Position numbers and translations under genes: made by a program. The notes under the pieces are model-generated. The model saw nothing but the letters and a program-made list of their open reading frames with translations. It did not search any database and was not told where the DNA came from. Below, one piece after another: positions 13,131 through 25,600 of a stretch of DNA of 64,000 bases; positions within the stretch are counted from its first letter, which is position 1; each line of letters opens with the position of its first letter. The stretch covers positions 1,590,417-1,654,416 of the forward strand of contig JANPWX010019821.1 in assembly GCA_024734555.1 (NCBI GenBank), in the 5' to 3' direction. Origin of the DNA: Trochalopteron elliotii (taxonomy: Eukaryota > Chordata > Aves > Passeriformes > Leiothrichidae).

Positions 13131-15856
13131 AATACACACTTTATCTCTGCCCATTGCTCTCTCTCAACAGTTGTTTGCCATTTTGCTCTTTTGAGTTCTT
13201 TCCATTGTTTTTTATAGCTAACAAGTCTGACTTAATTTCTGAAAGGTTCCATTCTGCATGTTCAGGGCTTTGAAACCTTCATGCACATGATCCAATGTTC
13301 CCCTCTGTAAATAAGATTTAGATTATTTTTCTGTCTTTCTTTTCTTAATGGAAATTAAGATTCATGCAAAAGCATTTGAATTTTCAGTAAATGCATGTCC
13401 TGGAGTTATTTATCTCCTCTGAAATAGAAAATTTCCTGCATAGGACTGAGTCACTTTAATCACTGGCCTTTGTGTAAAAGGCAAGGAGATATATTGATTG
13501 ACTAAAATGCTACTTGGCAATCATTCTGTCTTCAGTCACAGATTAAATTGTTTCATGTGTATCATTTTTCAATCTATCATTAGTATTTCTCTCTTTCATC
13601 TTCCTTTGTCTTTCCTGTTTTCATTTCAATTTTCTGTTGCTGGAGACTTTGAAGGGAGAGCCAAAATGACTATCATCTAGAATTATCAGTTCTGTGAGCA
13701 AAAATACTCTCCCAGCAGTTCTTGGTGATTTTTATTTCCTTTTCTGGCACTGTGTTCTCTGCACACACATGCACAATGTGGTGTGTGTCCAAGTCCTCTG
13801 CAAGATGAACCCCATGTCTGTGGATGTAAAAGCAGAACTTTCTTCTGCTCTAAATGATCTGGGTTTCATCTTTTACTTTTGCCAGAATGATGATACAACA
13901 AGCAACTATGCACAGGGAGAGAGTGCAAAAGACTTCAAGACTGATCTTGAAGATGAGGAAAGATCCTTTATTCTTATATTTCGTTTACTCTGAGCTCTTT
14001 GTTTTAAATAAGGTTGCAAAATTTCTTAACATTCAAATCATGGCATCGGGTCTGTGCTTGTCTGAACTTTCACTGAATTTTCTTCAGTTCAAGCCAAGAA
14101 GATTGGTCCCAGAGCTGTTACCACAACTGCTGATACTTGGTGATGAATTTGCTGAACATGAAGGAAAAAAACAGGAAGTGAGAAACTCAAGCATTAATTT
14201 CTGCAAAGATATTTGTTACTTGAGGTCACCAAGCCTTTGACTGTGCTGTACTCACCCCTTTAGAAAATACTCATTTTCAAGGGAAAAGTCCAACTTGTGT
14301 CCGTGTCCATGACATGCTGGAGGGGCAGAGGTGCTGCTCTGCTCTACAAGACAGCATGGAGATGAAAGCAGTAGAACAGAGCTGTGCAGGCAAGGAGAGG
14401 TTTACTATATTTAAACATGAAGAAAGTGAGAGTGAGACTACTAAATGACAGAAGCAGGCCCTTCTCCTGCCTCCTGAGGGCCTCCACAAACTATTTCTCT
14501 GCGACTGCTTTGTCTTTCTAGGATCATGTAGCTCTCACCACCACCACATTCCCCTGTCCCAGAGTGACGTACTGGGAATGCATCAGTACTCAAGAGCTAT
14601 TAGACCCCAGAGCTCCTAGGGCAGTGCTGCCACTCTGTCCTGGCAACCTCTGCCCTGGCCTGAGTGGGGCCATTTGGCCCACCATGACCATAAACTCGTT
14701 GCAGTGCTGCTTCTTTACCACTGCTTTAATGAAAGTGAGCTCAGCTTAAGAAAATATACGGTATTGAATTGTAAAATTTTATTGTGTGCCATGATTAAAT
14801 AATTTTCAAGAATTTAGTCATGTGGAGTTTTGTTTTCCTGTTTAACGCTATTGGTAACCAAAGCCAGTTTTTTATCCAGACCACATGGTATAATAGTCAT
14901 AAGAAAAGAAAACCCTCTAAACTTTTAATCTAAAATTATACTTGAAAAGCCTTATCATATATCTTATTTAAAGTGGGGTAAAATGCTGTGTGGTTTTTTT
15001 TTTAGGCAACTTTAAAAATCTTCCATTCACATTCATTTCTGATGCAGCAGAATCCAAGAAGCTGAGAAAAAGCAGATGTTGTCCAAATGGGACTAATTTA
15101 CCCAGACTGTTATTTTAAAACATAGGGAATGCAAATACAGCATTTAAAATTGGTCATGCCTCAGGCAATATCTTTTGCTGAAGCTATATTAACAATTTTA
15201 AAGCAATAACAGTCACAGTATGCAGGGTTAAATTTCCCCACCCTCTCAGTTGGAGTTCCTCCTGTAGCCAGACAGCTTACACTTTTGTAATTATACAATT
15301 AAGCATTTGTGCACTTTCAGGTGCTCTCAACTTCATCTCTGAGCATCAAACCTACAGCATTCTGAGCTAGCCAAACATGATCTATTTCATGGTCTGTTTC
15401 TTCACCTTATTTCTTCAGTCTGTATAAAGATACATAATCACAGTTGATCTGTGAAGGTGTTGACTTTTTTGACATCAAAAGATGTCTTTGCCATTTTTGT
15501 CTAAACTTGTTGTGGAAGAGCAAACTTTTCTTGAGTTTGTGCTACCAGGGTTATCAAAATGTTCAAAATACATAGAGGGGTTGTGCCTGCAGAGTACTTT
15601 CATGCCACAAAGAGACATTTGATTCAGCTAATATATTGAACACACCAGTCCTTAACTATATATATTATTCCTCTACTTTTTACTGCAGAGTTTATCAAAA
15701 GCACATAAAAAAACACCTCAAGAGCTGACAGCTACAGCAAAGCAGGTAACAGGGAAAGCCAAGGCAGGTGGTCAGGGACACTGAAGGATGTATTATAAAC
15801 AGCTGCAGTTTGTACCCACAACATCCATCACACCTGTGCGTGGCTGTCTGCATCCT
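13131..15856. other. Unannotated non-coding DNA
   Basis: AT-rich unique-looking sequence. Overlapping plus-strand frames near 13694-14240 reach 128 codons but have no family resemblance and no consistent frame. I regard them as chance. Confidence 0.5.
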
Positions 15857-15994
15857 TAATCATAGAATAACAGAGTATTCTGAGGGACCCACAAGAACCA
15901 TCAAGTCCAGCTCTTAAGTGAATGGCGCATATGGGGATGAACCCACAACCCTGGTGTTATTAGCACTTGGTCTAACCAACTGAGCTAATACCAA
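15857..15994 (-). mobile_element. tRNA-Ile-derived SINE with CR1-like tail (TguSINE1-type)
   Basis: Read on the minus strand, it begins with a tRNA-like head: an A-box-like TTAGCTCAGTTGG (complement of 15976-15988), an anticodon-arm region 'gtgctaataacaccagggtt', then a B-box-like GGGTTCATCCCC (complement of 15933-15944), one base shorter than the canonical GGTTCGAnCCC. The body follows ('gagctggacttgatggttct', 'gtgggtccct') and then a CR1-like end 'ctgttattctatgatt' (complement of 15858-15873). The tRNA-Ile head plus CR1-like tail is the design of the passerine SINE TguSINE1, which uses CR1 machinery for retroposition. Divergence from a functional tRNA shows it is an old fixed copy. The family name is from memory; the architecture is seen directly. 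Confidence 0.88.
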
Positions 15995-17800
15995 TATTTA
16001 ATGTTGGTGCCCATCTCTCCCTGTGCCATCCCCACCACTAGCACCCTCCCCAAAACCCTCATTTTCACACAGAGGTTCATGACTTCCATGGGAAGAGAGT
16101 AAAGTACAGAATGGCCACAGGAGTAAGAAGCAAAAATGAAAGGATGGGGTTTGATGGGATGAGTCTATGGTGGCAGGAAGAGGAGAAATGGAAATATTTG
16201 CCAACTCAAGGAGATCCCATCCAGGGCAGTGATCATAGAATTAGCTAAGCCAGCAAGTCCCTTGCAGGAAGCATGCAAACCATATGCTTTATGTAGCATT
16301 AGGCATCTGACCTAATTACACAAAACTACCCTGTGCCTGGGAAGTGCCTACATCGCTCTCTGTTGACTCTTTAAGGAATGTAGTGTTGATCCTCTGAATC
16401 ATACCTAAGTGAGATGTCCAAATTTGATGGTGTGAATAACCCTCTAGGAGTAATAAATAAAACTGTGTGCAGCTTAGTACTGGCAGGAAGTATGTTTTGA
16501 TAGTAGTCATGTTTACAATTCCCAACTGAATAAGCATTACTCTTAGATTTGACATTGTTATGAGAAGACTTACAGTCTATAATTTCGGTATCTCTTTCTA
16601 GAAATGCTGTAAAGTTTACATAGCATTTCAATTGCTTCCCTAACTGCCCCAGACAGTTGTATTTGCAAGGCCAGAGTCTGGAAAAAGTGTCCCTTTATGC
16701 TGTCACCCTGCACACCAGGAGTTTAATTCTGATTAAAGACAGTTAATGTTTCCATTTTTAATTCTCAGTTTGAGGCAATGAAAGGTCATCTGACCTTCAG
16801 GAAGAAGGTTTAATGTTCCCTGAAGGCCAGGCTCCATTACTACATCTAAGGATGAATATCCCAAATCACTAGTCATGTTTGTGCTTTTTCTTCTACTTGA
16901 GCCATGATTATAATAGATGAAATGTCCTCTTAGTTTAGTGGCCTTCTATAGGATATAGCATTTCCAGGGTTCTTTCCTGGTTGCTCTTCTGCGCTACAAC
17001 TCCGTTGCTTTCAATCCTACTCTGATCAAATAACTTACCTGCAATACTTACCTCTGACATGACACATAGGGCCAGAAAAAAAGCAGTCTGGAGGTTGCAG
17101 AAAGCCCAACTTATCTGTAGATCATTTAGTAAATGAAAACATAAATGGAGAGAATATTCTTTCAGAATGGAAAGAAAAAAAGCCACTCCTGAGTAATGGG
17201 ATTTGAAGATGTTAAAAGTTTCTTGCTTGCTTAAAAAGCATTGGTCTTGGCTTTTCCCTTGTCTGGACTGACAAATTGCCTTGGCATCTAGCCAGCAGTA
17301 AGGGTGCAGTTTTTGTGTTCCAACCTTTGCTCCCTTCCTGGTTAAATCATAAAAATACAAGACTGAAGGCATGCTTGCCTACAGTATGTATATTGCAGCT
17401 GTTTTTCTTCTGTGATCCACCTTCTGTATATCATATGCTATCTATAGCACTCCATATGTTGTATAGTTGTCTCCTGTGCAAAAAGAAACAGGCAGTAGAA
17501 GAGTAGTGTTAAATCCTTTCAGTACCCACTTAATGTACAAAGAGCATCCTCCAAGATTTGAACACTAGCAATGCAGAGAGAAATAGATATGCTACCTTTC
17601 TCTTGGTCATGGTGTATTGTTGGAGCTGAGAGGGACTAGTCCATTAAAGCCTCTTTGCCCCCTTGAACTATTCACAAAGGAGTAAGAGTGCTTTGATACA
17701 CAAAATTTGAGCTGGGAGTGGTCTTAATTCATTCCTGCTGTTACATGCACTTCTTTATGTTACAGTATGACTACTGAGTCAGGTTTGCAGAGCACAGGTA

Positions 17801-17872
17801 GACTTCTCGGTCACATGTAGAAATCTTGACTTCTTGACTTCTCGACTTCTCGGTCAAGATGTAGAAATCTTA
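17801..17872. repeat. 43-bp-period tandem duplication
   Basis: 'gacttctcggtca' followed by 'atgtagaaatctt' occurs at 17801 and again at 17844. Between them, 'cttgacttcttgacttctcg' shows further short slippage of a GACTTCT unit. A local replication-slippage scar. Confidence 0.88.
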
Positions 17873-20800
17873 AGTGGCACATCTGGGTTCATCTTCTGTA
17901 AAAAAAACAGAACAAAACAAAAGAAGTGCAATAATATGGATCAAAGCCTGCTTTATGTGCTCCAGGAATCTACAAGGATAGATGCCTTAGAAGAGTAGAC
18001 AGATAGAAGGAGAGAGAGGAAGAGAGAGATAGGCATGCAAGCAGGCAGACATTAGGAAATCTGTTCTTGACCTTCATATGCCAAAGAAATTATTTTTGTT
18101 TGAGGTGGGGGAAAGTCAACCCCTTAAGGGAAAACAGAAGAGGGGAGAGAGGTAATAAGGAAATGAGTCAGACGCAAAGAATTGTTGGCAAATACAGGCA
18201 CTTCCTAGTAAAGGAGGACGGTTTTCAGCTGATCTAATGTTAAAAATCACAGATAATATGTGCCTGGTTTTTATTTAGTCCCTCTTGTAGCTAGAAATAT
18301 TAGAGTTTAATAAATGGGAAAAAAGTGAGAAGGAAGACCCCTTTCTCTCTCTTCCCTGCTTCCCCAAATCACACAGGGGAGCAAGCTGAAAATCTGAACC
18401 AGCGTTTTAATTTGGGTGTTAGCTTTGGTTTTTTTTGCCTCCCCCAATAGGTGCTTTGAGAAGTTGTTTCACTGTAACCATTTAAAAAGGTAAAATATGT
18501 GGTTTCTTCACAGAGGTGCTCCTAACCAGATTGAATTAACTTGTGTAACTGTATAAATACAATGATGATAACTGATATTTTATTTTAGATGTTATTAACC
18601 AAGGTGCCACTGAACTGCTCTAGATTTAGTGATAAATCCGTAACATCCTTCTTGCTCCAGAATCTGCTGGGTCTGAAAGAGCCAAACAGATCTTTACAAT
18701 TCTTCCAAGTACTCAAATTGCAGTTTGAGAAGCTGGTCAGTGCCTTATCCAGATCCTAAACATTAAACCTGACCAGTATAGGGTATATGAAAGCATAAAG
18801 CCTGTGGCTTATCACTATTGCTAAATCAAAGTTATAGCTAGGAACAGCAGAAACACTGGGGGCACCTGCAACTCAAGTAGAAAAACCTATAGTAAAAATG
18901 AAGAACGAGGCATTTTTCTACCTTGGAAACAAACTATGAGGGAAAAACAGGAGCCTCTGTACTCACAGGAGTATACAACTGCAGTCAAGGATAACCAAAG
19001 TTAACCAAATGAGGGACAGGTGTGGAAGATCTATAGTTTGTGAGAGAAGATGAGCTGTAGAAACACTGATTAATACATTAACACAACATTAATATGTTGC
19101 CATAAGCCCTTGTTGAGAAGTCAGTGTCTTCAGCCACTAGACATTTGAAGTCCTGCTTTTTCCTGTGAGATACTGACTGAATATATTAGTCTGAATTTAC
19201 ACTTTTCAGTCTGCAGATCAGAAATTGGGAAGGCACCTCCGTGCCTTGTCTCCCAAAGTGCAGAGGTGCTATACACCTGAAAGGCAGAGTACCTTCTCTG
19301 ACAACGTCACTAGAATTTAAACAGTTATACAGCAAGGTGGTTTTTATTAGTCTCATTATCAATCCCTGCATCCCCATTCCCTTGTGAGGTGGGAGGGGAT
19401 TATTTCCTTATTTTATATATATATACTTGATTTTTAGTGCCATTTCAATTGTAGCAACTGGTCCACATCATTTTATCAATGATGTTTACAGCAGTCCCTT
19501 GGCTAGTTTGAGAGGGAGAGAAAGAAATTGTAGTGTATAGGCCCTGTCTGCCCTTCAATGACATCTGTTTCATAGGAAGTCAGACTAGGCTAGCCTGTAT
19601 TTGATCCTTTTTGCTTTGATCTACTAGTATATAACTTAGCCATTGTCTTCTTTCTTAGGTATAGCTGTGAGGAGGTATTGTGCCCAAATGAGGAAAACTA
19701 TGCATAAAGCAATTTTTTAGCTTCTTTCCTTGAAGGCACAAATGTCTCTTTGTGCAAGGTTTCTCAGGGGCTAAAGGGAGACATTTTTATCACACATCAT
19801 TGGTTGAAACATGGTTGAAACACTGTGATTGTGGTGAATGAGTCTAGTTACATTCTTTATTCCATATGGTTCTGCCAGGGGTGTTTCAATACACTTTTCA
19901 ATATACATTTGCAATATAGATGTCTCCCTTGAACTGAAACAGTGTTGATCCTCAGTTTTGTTTTGGATGTCAGACAGAATGAGGGCAAAACCAGCCAAGC
20001 AGCAGCCTCTCTCACTGTCCTGGATGTTGCTAAGATGCACCAAAATGATGACAACTCTCTAAGGATACCTATACGTGGAAGTATCCTCATGGAAACATCC
20101 TCACTGGAGGAAACTCACAGCCACCACCTAATTCCACTGCAATTCAGTATAAGAAAAGCCAGTATTACTGATTGCTCCTACTGGCTGCTAGTAGTCAGCC
20201 CAGAGAGCCTCAATGCCAGAAACAAAATTTAACAAGAGATTGACGTTGACATTGTTCAAAACGTATATTTTGTATTACAAACATGTTTGAAAATGGAAAA
20301 GAGCATTTGCAGATATATATATGACAACTCAGCTCTGTGCTTTCTGTGAGTTACAACTTAACCATTCTGCTTGGTTTCATTCCTTCTATTCAGTGATTAT
20401 AATAAACTTTGGCCACTAAACCTTCTAGAGAAATTACTCCAGGCACAACTAGTTAATTGATTCATTTACTGGTTGTCTGAAAGCATGCAGCACTAGAAAT
20501 TCCTCCCATTCATCCCTCTTTGTCTCTGACAGGATATACAATGAAACCACTAGATGAACTGTCAGAAGTTCATTCACTCTATTGTCTTTGCAAGCAAGTT
20601 TGGTGGTGGAAAAAGTAGTGAAGCAAATGACTACCACCAATAGAAAGACTCCTTCAGCCTTTACAAGTAACCTTATGCTGACAGGATTCATCAGACCTGT
20701 GACACAGGTAGTAGTCTCTCTAGATGAAATAACAATCCCCAAAAACCTTTAAAACATTTTAGAAAACAAAAGGTTAATTTAGTTACTTCAGATGTGCTCC

Positions 20801-22484
20801 AAAGCATTTCAGAGACCGGAGAGAAAAAACTTGTAGTGTGCTTCTTCCAGCTTTCTGTTATCTGTCATCATCTGGGGTATTCCTCGATCTATCAGCTTGA
20901 ATAATTTTGTAGATGGAGACTGTATTAATATTAACAGGATTTCTGAGCACAGATGAGGGATACTAATGTTGGTGTCTTCCTATAAAGCTTCAGCTAAAAT
21001 CTTTGATTAACTAGTATTACCTAGGGCTTTCAAAAAGAATCATGGATGCTTGACCTGTAAGGTCAAGGTACAATATGTCTAAAACCAGATATACTGGAGA
21101 AAAGAATAACCAGTACATGCATTTTCAACCTAGGGGCACATGAACTAGAATTAATTACAGACCAGCATTTGAGAGAGTTTTGTTTTCAGTCATACTTTTG
21201 TAGGCTTACTGAGGAGGGCAGATCTAAAAAAATCTGAAGAGTCATTTGTTTGGAAAGTACATTTGGCCCCATTTATTAACTAAGTGTCAGAAGATCTGGG
21301 CTTTGTTTCCCATTGCTATATTTAGGGATATATTTTCAAGAACAATTACATTGTCAACATCTAAATTGAAATTTGTTGAAATATGGGAATTATTGTTCCA
21401 TTTTCACTGAGGGTTTGTGTCTCCACGGAGGCACATGGCTAACCTGATGTGGGGGTTACACAGAATGATCTCAGCTTTTGTAGCTGAATTCCTGGTGAGC
21501 TGGGGAATTCTGTGGAATTACTGGGACACTGCCAGCTGGCACCGCAATGAAATTGTCACAGGGTAGGTAGAGATCATGTTATCCTCACTGGGTCCTACTT
21601 TTTTGTCTTTGTTTAAGTACAGACACTGTATTCAGAACTGACCTGCTGCATGCCTGAGCAGCAACTACTTTCCTCATCCTTGCTTTCTTGAGCAGTGGTA
21701 ACTGAGCATTGTCTGAGGTGGATGAGCAGCCTTGTGGACCCTTCTCCTATGAGTATGTTGCCTTAACAAGCACTCATGGAGTGTTAGGCTGAAAGATGTT
21801 CAAGCCTCATTCTCATCAAGCAGCTGCCAGTAGACCAGTAGCTCCATTAATTTCACACCATTTACCTGGTAAAATAAGATGGTCTGTATCTGGCCTGTTT
21901 AGTCATGTTTTTAAGGCTAAGCAGTGACTGCCTTGGAATGGAAAGTGTTACTGTTAAAGATCTCCTTATAAAAGTGAGCAGGACAGCCAATCAGATATGT
22001 GGCATTTCCATGGGATTCTGGCTTTAGGGCTGCCTATCAAATGGATCATTAATGAGTCAGGTTCTGGCAAAAGTACAGGAAAGCCTCAGGAAAAAAATGG
22101 GGAGATGAGCTGGCATTTATGGTGTTGGTGTCACTACTTCTAGCCATAAGCTTCAGAAAGTGTAAAAGGGCAAACAGCCAAATAAAAGTAGAAGTCATTC
22201 TTGAGTAACTTCCCCAGAAACTTTGTCAATGAAGGGCTCTTTTCCAAAGATCATTGTGGCAGAATGAGACCTATCTGCTCAAGGTCCTTCTCTATTTGAG
22301 TTTTGTTTCTCAAGATATGGCAAAGGAAGCTACACCAGCCCTATAGCATAACCCCATGGCAGCTGTCTCATCCACTTCAGCTCTCCTCCCATACCTAGCA
22401 GACAGAGGCTGGAGCTGAAGACACACTCATTTGCTTACTCAGGTGGCAGTCTTTTATGAAGGGTAAGTTAATAAATTAAGGCAG

Positions 22485-22690
22485 ATAACAACAACAAAAA
22501 AAAAAGACCAAAAGAGAAAGGCCAGAAGCATAATGATTTTTTTTTCCCCAAAAAATAAAAGAAGTAGGGAAGGATATTGATGAAGGAAAGAATATGAAAG
22601 ACTAGCATAAAGAGGAACAGGAGAAGGGAAAGATGACTTCAGGGTAATGCAGTGGAGAGTAAAGAAAAGAGAGCAAGAAAGAAAAGACAC
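22485..22690. repeat. Purine-rich, low-complexity block
   Basis: About 200 bp in which A and G strongly dominate the plus strand (runs such as 'gaaggaaagaatatgaaag', 'aaagaaaagagagcaagaaa'), broken near 22534 by a T8C4 stretch. No tandem period. It produces spurious Ser/Phe/Leu-rich frames on the minus strand. Confidence 0.7.
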
Positions 22691-25600
22691 CATTGCAATA
22701 TTCTGCTGAAAATAAAATGAAGCAAAACAAATATCTCAATTTTACATTTATTATCTTGCTTGATTCTTGATGGAATAATGGATACAAAGGAAATGTTCTC
22801 TATACAGACAGGAAAGTGTTAAATTCATTATTCTCAGTTAAGGTCTTAAAAAACCCAGCAACACTGTCTAAAGGCATTTTTTTCTTCTTGGAACTAATCA
22901 CAGAATTTTCTTGTTAGTTTGAATATAAATTAATCCTACATGCACAGCACTAAGTTTCAGAGCAAGGTAAGTGTAGAAACATTTGGAAAAAAGATTCTTT
23001 AGATGATACAAGGCAATACTAGTGTCTTAACAGATCTCTTAGCAGAGATTCTTTCTCTACAAAATAAGTAATGCTTCATCAATCTCTAATAACTTCTAAT
23101 GATGTAATTACTACTACAGAGAAGTGACCACGTCAATGTTGAAGAGAATTTGCCTTTTATAGGTCTTTATTAATTGCAGGGTATTCTATGACTAGTAGCC
23201 CTTTCTGCAAAGGATATAGGGACAGTGCCATCTTGATTATGAGGCACTCTGAAGAAGTCTTTTCCCTTTGGCAAGCTTGTGGAGCAGGAAAACTGACCTG
23301 AAACTCCATCTGATTTCATGACCTCCTCTCTAGGATGAAGTACAAGTAATCTAGATTTTCTACTGTCAAAGACAACATGAAAATGGGAACCAAATCCTTA
23401 TAATCTCCGTATCAGTTGCTGAAGTGTTGGACACTGTCACATCTCATTATCATCTTTGGATTCTCACACCCATATGTTACTTTTCTGTCCTGACACCATG
23501 ATCATGTTGTCATATCATTTTTATAGTTTTTTTAGAGAAACAAAACCACCACAGAAGTTGGTATGTTTGCTGCTACAGTTTCCAAAGAAGCTCACGTCAA
23601 TCATAAGCACATAAATGATGTTAAAGGTAAAGATGCTAAAGAACTCATAATTTAGTCATGAACATAGTATTAATTTTGTCTCATATACCAGAGTCTGCTG
23701 AAGCATCTTTTACTCTTATACCACCTATCCATTTCCACTGACATAGTTGGAGAATAGGAGATGACAAGCAGGCCTCTAAAAAGGGGACTCAGATCTTGAT
23801 GTTTTTCTTGTGTACCATATGATAGAAACAGAAGTTAGTAATCCTGGAAGAATGAAGGATATATTTAATCTTTGTGTGGTTTTGGTTCAAGTAGTTGCAT
23901 CATGCAGCTTACTCAAAATAAAGTTATCTCTTCTAGTTTTGGTTTTAGCAAAAAATGAAAATAATTACCATGGGGGACTTTCTTCCGACTTTCTTCCCTG
24001 AAGAGGAGCTTCCAAGAAACAGCTCTGAAAGGTTCCTCACCTTGGGGCACTAATAAATTTTACCTCCCTTACTCATTCCCATACTTTCTAAATGTGTATT
24101 TATGCACGTTCACTCAAATAATATGATTGTCTGAACAACACACTCCCAGGAAACCAGCCTAAAAAGAATAGCTTTAATTTTTTTGCTACAACTGAGAAGA
24201 TATTTTTAAGAATTTAAAGATGTTTCACAGTTAGGTTTATGGAAGATATTACTCGAAAGTTGAAAGTAATTTTAAACTGTCTCAGTAATAAGCTGAACAT
24301 AAGTTTCACTAATGTTTTCTTTCTTTTGTTGAGTCATCTGATTGCACCTGATTTCTTTTGAATTTTGTTTTTTTCCAGTTTGTGTCATATCTCTTTCCAG
24401 TAGTACTGTATAAAATACTAACCAAGAACAAGCTTTATTATGAAGATTTTCTGTGACTAGGACATCAGCAAGCCAAAGACTTTCAAAATAAGACTCTACA
24501 GAAAAGAGGCTTCCCTGTTAACATGTTATTGAGAGATGTCTTTCTTGAAAACCCCATCACAGCTAAGTGAGCAACAATCTCACACCATTAAGCTGAACAA
24601 TTGGAGACTGCCTCTGTTACTTAGAGCTGCAGAGTGTTTGGATGTTTGGAAATACCACACACATTCATACACGTAAGAGAAGAACAAGCAGATGCAAAGG
24701 ATGGGAAAAATCATTTACAGTGTTTGTTAGCCTAGAAGGTTTCTGACGCACCTCAGAATCTTTTCTTCAGTCACCTTTTCGAGGTGTGCCTGGATGAGGT
24801 GATGTACACAATGAGATGCTTCTCCATTTCCAGGCTTATGTGCCAGCTGCAGCAGCAAACTGAGGAGCTCTCTTTTTCTAGAAAAACACAAGCAATGTTT
24901 CATTGGTGTGAGAAAGGCACAGTTATACTGCTTTCAGTGCAGCTTGAACGATTTACATTGGCTCCAGAAAGTCTTGCACAATGAACTCACATTCTCGTTG
25001 CAACAGAGCAGCACAAAATGTGAGAAGAGACTGGAGGTTTTGTGTCCCCATAACCATAGTTTTAAGTGGTTCTACATGAGAAGAAAGGTGCTGTTTCAGG
25101 AACAATTTATGATTTCTGAACAATTTATGAGCATACATTTCTAAACAGGAGATTGGTTCAAGACACAAGTTATCACTGGCAGACCTCATTTATATGCAGC
25201 AAAAATATCACCTACAGCTTTCCTGAGATTGGCCCGTGTTCAACATGCCTTCACTGATTACATGTGTTGCCTGCAGCTCTGTTTTGATTGCACACACTCT
25301 CTCCCCAAGGTGTCTTGCAGGAGAGGGTTACATGGAACATGTTGTTCCATAGGAACCTCCTTTTGACAAGGAATCTGTCTTCACTGTCGTGTCTGTCATA
25401 CCAGACATAAATCAGTGTCAATATACCACTCCAAAAATAGTCTGGGCCTGCTTTACCTTCAGGCACCCTTAGACAGTTGGCACAAACTGCCCCTGTCCCA
25501 AGACCCAGAGAGAGGCAGGTGCTCCTTCTGCTCTGCCGAATTCATGGACATTTGTCAGCTGAAAAAGAAAGTTCCATGGAGAAGCAAGATTTTCCTGCAT

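Noticed and set aside
13694..14240. Overlapping 99- and 128-codon plus-strand frames
   Set aside because: They use different frames of the same DNA, have no family match and no acceptor/donor pair joining them.
15925..15994. Functional tRNA-Ile gene
   Set aside because: The tRNA-like region is diverged, has a shortened B box, lacks a paired acceptor stem and is fused to a CR1-like tail, so it is a SINE head.
16935..17372. 145-codon minus-strand open frame, the longest outside the gap
   Set aside because: No domain or family resemblance, no splice or promoter context, and AT-rich composition without coding character. A frame this long is expected by chance in 64 kb.
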